From the NCBI GenBank assembly GCA_012511995.1, contig JAAZFA010000297.1, forward strand, positions 1-5,110: a DNA stretch of 5,110 bases, read 5' to 3'. This document shows positions 4,308 through 5,110 of the stretch, in pieces (positions within the stretch are counted from its first letter, which is position 1; every line of letters begins with the position of its first letter). This DNA is from Thermoproteota archaeon. GTDB taxonomy: Archaea; Thermoproteota; Bathyarchaeia; Bathyarchaeales; Bathycorpusculaceae. Under the pieces are notes generated by a model. It was not told the origin of the DNA and made no database searches. It saw only the letters and a program-made list of their open reading frames with translations. The position numbers and the translations under genes are program-made.

Positions 4308-4983
4308 ATGGCAGAGTCATTTAAACCGTTGAAAACAAAAAAACTTTGTATGCAGCCATATTTATCGTAGTGGTTGTTGTGGCAGTTTCAGTTACGGCAT
4401 ATATCTCTCTTCCCAATCAAACGCCTGAACCGGTTGTGGTCACTAACTTTAGTGACGGCGCGTGGGCAAACTATAGCTCGGAGTTCTATCAGAACGGGGT
4501 TTTTGTTTCCGAAGGAAACTTGATGGCATGGGTAAACGCTGGAACATACAACGACGCTGACTGCTGGGTGTACGTTGAAAACGAAACTTACACGCTTGAA
4601 GGCGGTATAGTGCAAAGTAACATTCAGACTTTCACAATAGATAAAACAACGTTTGTGGGCTTGCACCAGAAAAATGAGGTTTACGAAAACGGTGTTAATA
4701 CCTACACAAAAGATTTTAACCCAGGCGAAGAGGGCTTTAACGATCAATTATTGATTTTAAGAGTAAGACAGTTCAAGCTACTGACAAAGCCATAACGGTT
4801 CCAGCGGGCACATTTAGCACAACTGAACACAATGGCATCTCAGTGTTCTTTGTTAACGGCGCTACATATGACGAAACTGTATGGATTAACCCTGATGTTC
4901 CATGTTGGGGTGTAGTTAAATTCCAATACTACCTATACGGCGCACTTGACACAATTTACGAGTTAGAATCATACGGGCCCTGA
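4308..4983 (+). pseudogene. Membrane-anchored extracellular protein, frame broken at two places
   Basis: The gene has a strong promoter and ribosome binding site, but its ATG frame ends after MAESFKPLKTKKLCMQPYLS. One more A in the run at 4337-4343 gives MAESFKPLKTKKTLYAAIFI, then VVVVVAVSVTAYISL: a charged cytoplasmic tip and one membrane helix (about residues 13-35). A second break lies between 4741 and 4795, for instance a missing T at 4751-4752 (NDQLFDFKSKTVQATDK). The last frame then runs through AITVPAGTFSTTEHNGISVF to TGA 4981-4983. With both repairs the length is 678 bases, exactly 226 codons (225 residues). The exported part is rich in beta-type residues and N-glycosylation sequons (NFS, NYS, NET), with Cys in DCWVYV and PCWGVV. 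Its style is that of archaeal surface lipoprotein-like or solute-associated proteins of unknown function. The intact middle frame spans 4346-4795 (149 codons). Confidence 0.65.
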
Positions 4984-4995
4984 GCTTTCTATACG

Positions 4996-5010
4996 CTTTT
5001 CCTTATTTTT
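4996..5010 (+). terminator. T-rich archaeal-type terminator
   Basis: CTTTTCCTTATTTTT, starting 12 bases after the TGA at 4983, is a pyrimidine tract of the sort that ends archaeal transcripts without needing a hairpin. It is inferred from composition and place only. Confidence 0.4.
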
Positions 5011-5021
5011 GCTCAGTTCCG

Positions 5022-5033
5022 CTTTACATAAAG
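5022..5033. repeat. Small inverted repeat in the right-end spacer
   Basis: CTTTACATAAAG has 5-bp arms (CTTTA/TAAAG) around a 2-base centre. It could be a TATA-like element or a small operator for a gene beyond the right edge. Nothing in the last 127 bases supports a gene by itself. Confidence 0.25.
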
Positions 5034-5110
5034 AGTTAAAAAAAAATTTAGCCTTTACCAAAAAGAACATTTAGTAGTCGACAACAATACGTCAACAACC
5101 ACCGTGAAAC

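Noticed and set aside
4388..4747. Minus-strand 119-codon frame
   Set aside because: It is a shadow of the secreted-protein gene, whose sense frame has a promoter, ribosome binding site and membrane helix.
5055..5110. Minus-strand open end (FTVVVDVLLSTTKCSFW, stop) at the right edge
   Set aside because: Eighteen codons at a window edge are too few; another frame is equally open.

Overview
The window looks like a piece of an uncultured archaeal genome, most likely from a Bathyarchaeia-like or related lineage. This is inferred from style, not from a marker gene. The signs are GGTGAT-type ribosome binding sites, TTTATAAA and TTATATA promoter boxes close to start codons, winged-helix regulators of archaeal type, a zinc ribbon of the kind found at the front of archaeal integrases, and a secreted beta-rich protein anchored by one N-terminal membrane helix. 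Gene density is low and several reading frames are broken, as in an accessory or decaying region.

Left part (1-1440): the start of an unidentified minus-strand gene leaves the window at base 1. To its right is a block of remnants: a short two-knuckle zinc-ribbon protein (235-435), a broken small membrane protein whose stop overlaps that protein's start (432-630), the N-terminal half of a tyrosine recombinase-like protein with no catalytic domain (1108 down to about 657), and a poorly supported, probably frameshifted plus-strand reading frame (1073-1438). A 14-bp near-identical direct repeat (150-163 and 1436-1449) flanks the block and could be an attachment-site trace.

Middle (1565-2551): two intact winged-helix genes face away from each other across a 130-bp control region. 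That region holds two 14-bp direct repeats spaced 22 bp apart and a clear TATA box. A regulator acting on both promoters is the natural reading. A 58-codon gene fragment (2357-2533) lies convergent to the second regulator.

Right part (2762-4983): a minus-strand pair consists of a small basic protein and a GNAT acetyltransferase resembling TacT/AtaT toxins, a candidate toxin-antitoxin module. Plus-strand genes follow. One encodes an 82-residue protein of unknown function and one a 225-residue membrane-anchored extracellular protein; each is interrupted at two places. In both genes every interruption is repaired by adding one base, mostly in homopolymers, which points to either systematic sequencing deletions or real slippage/decay. 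The most promising systems to follow up are the GNAT pair with its unusual small partner and the paired-operator divergent regulators.
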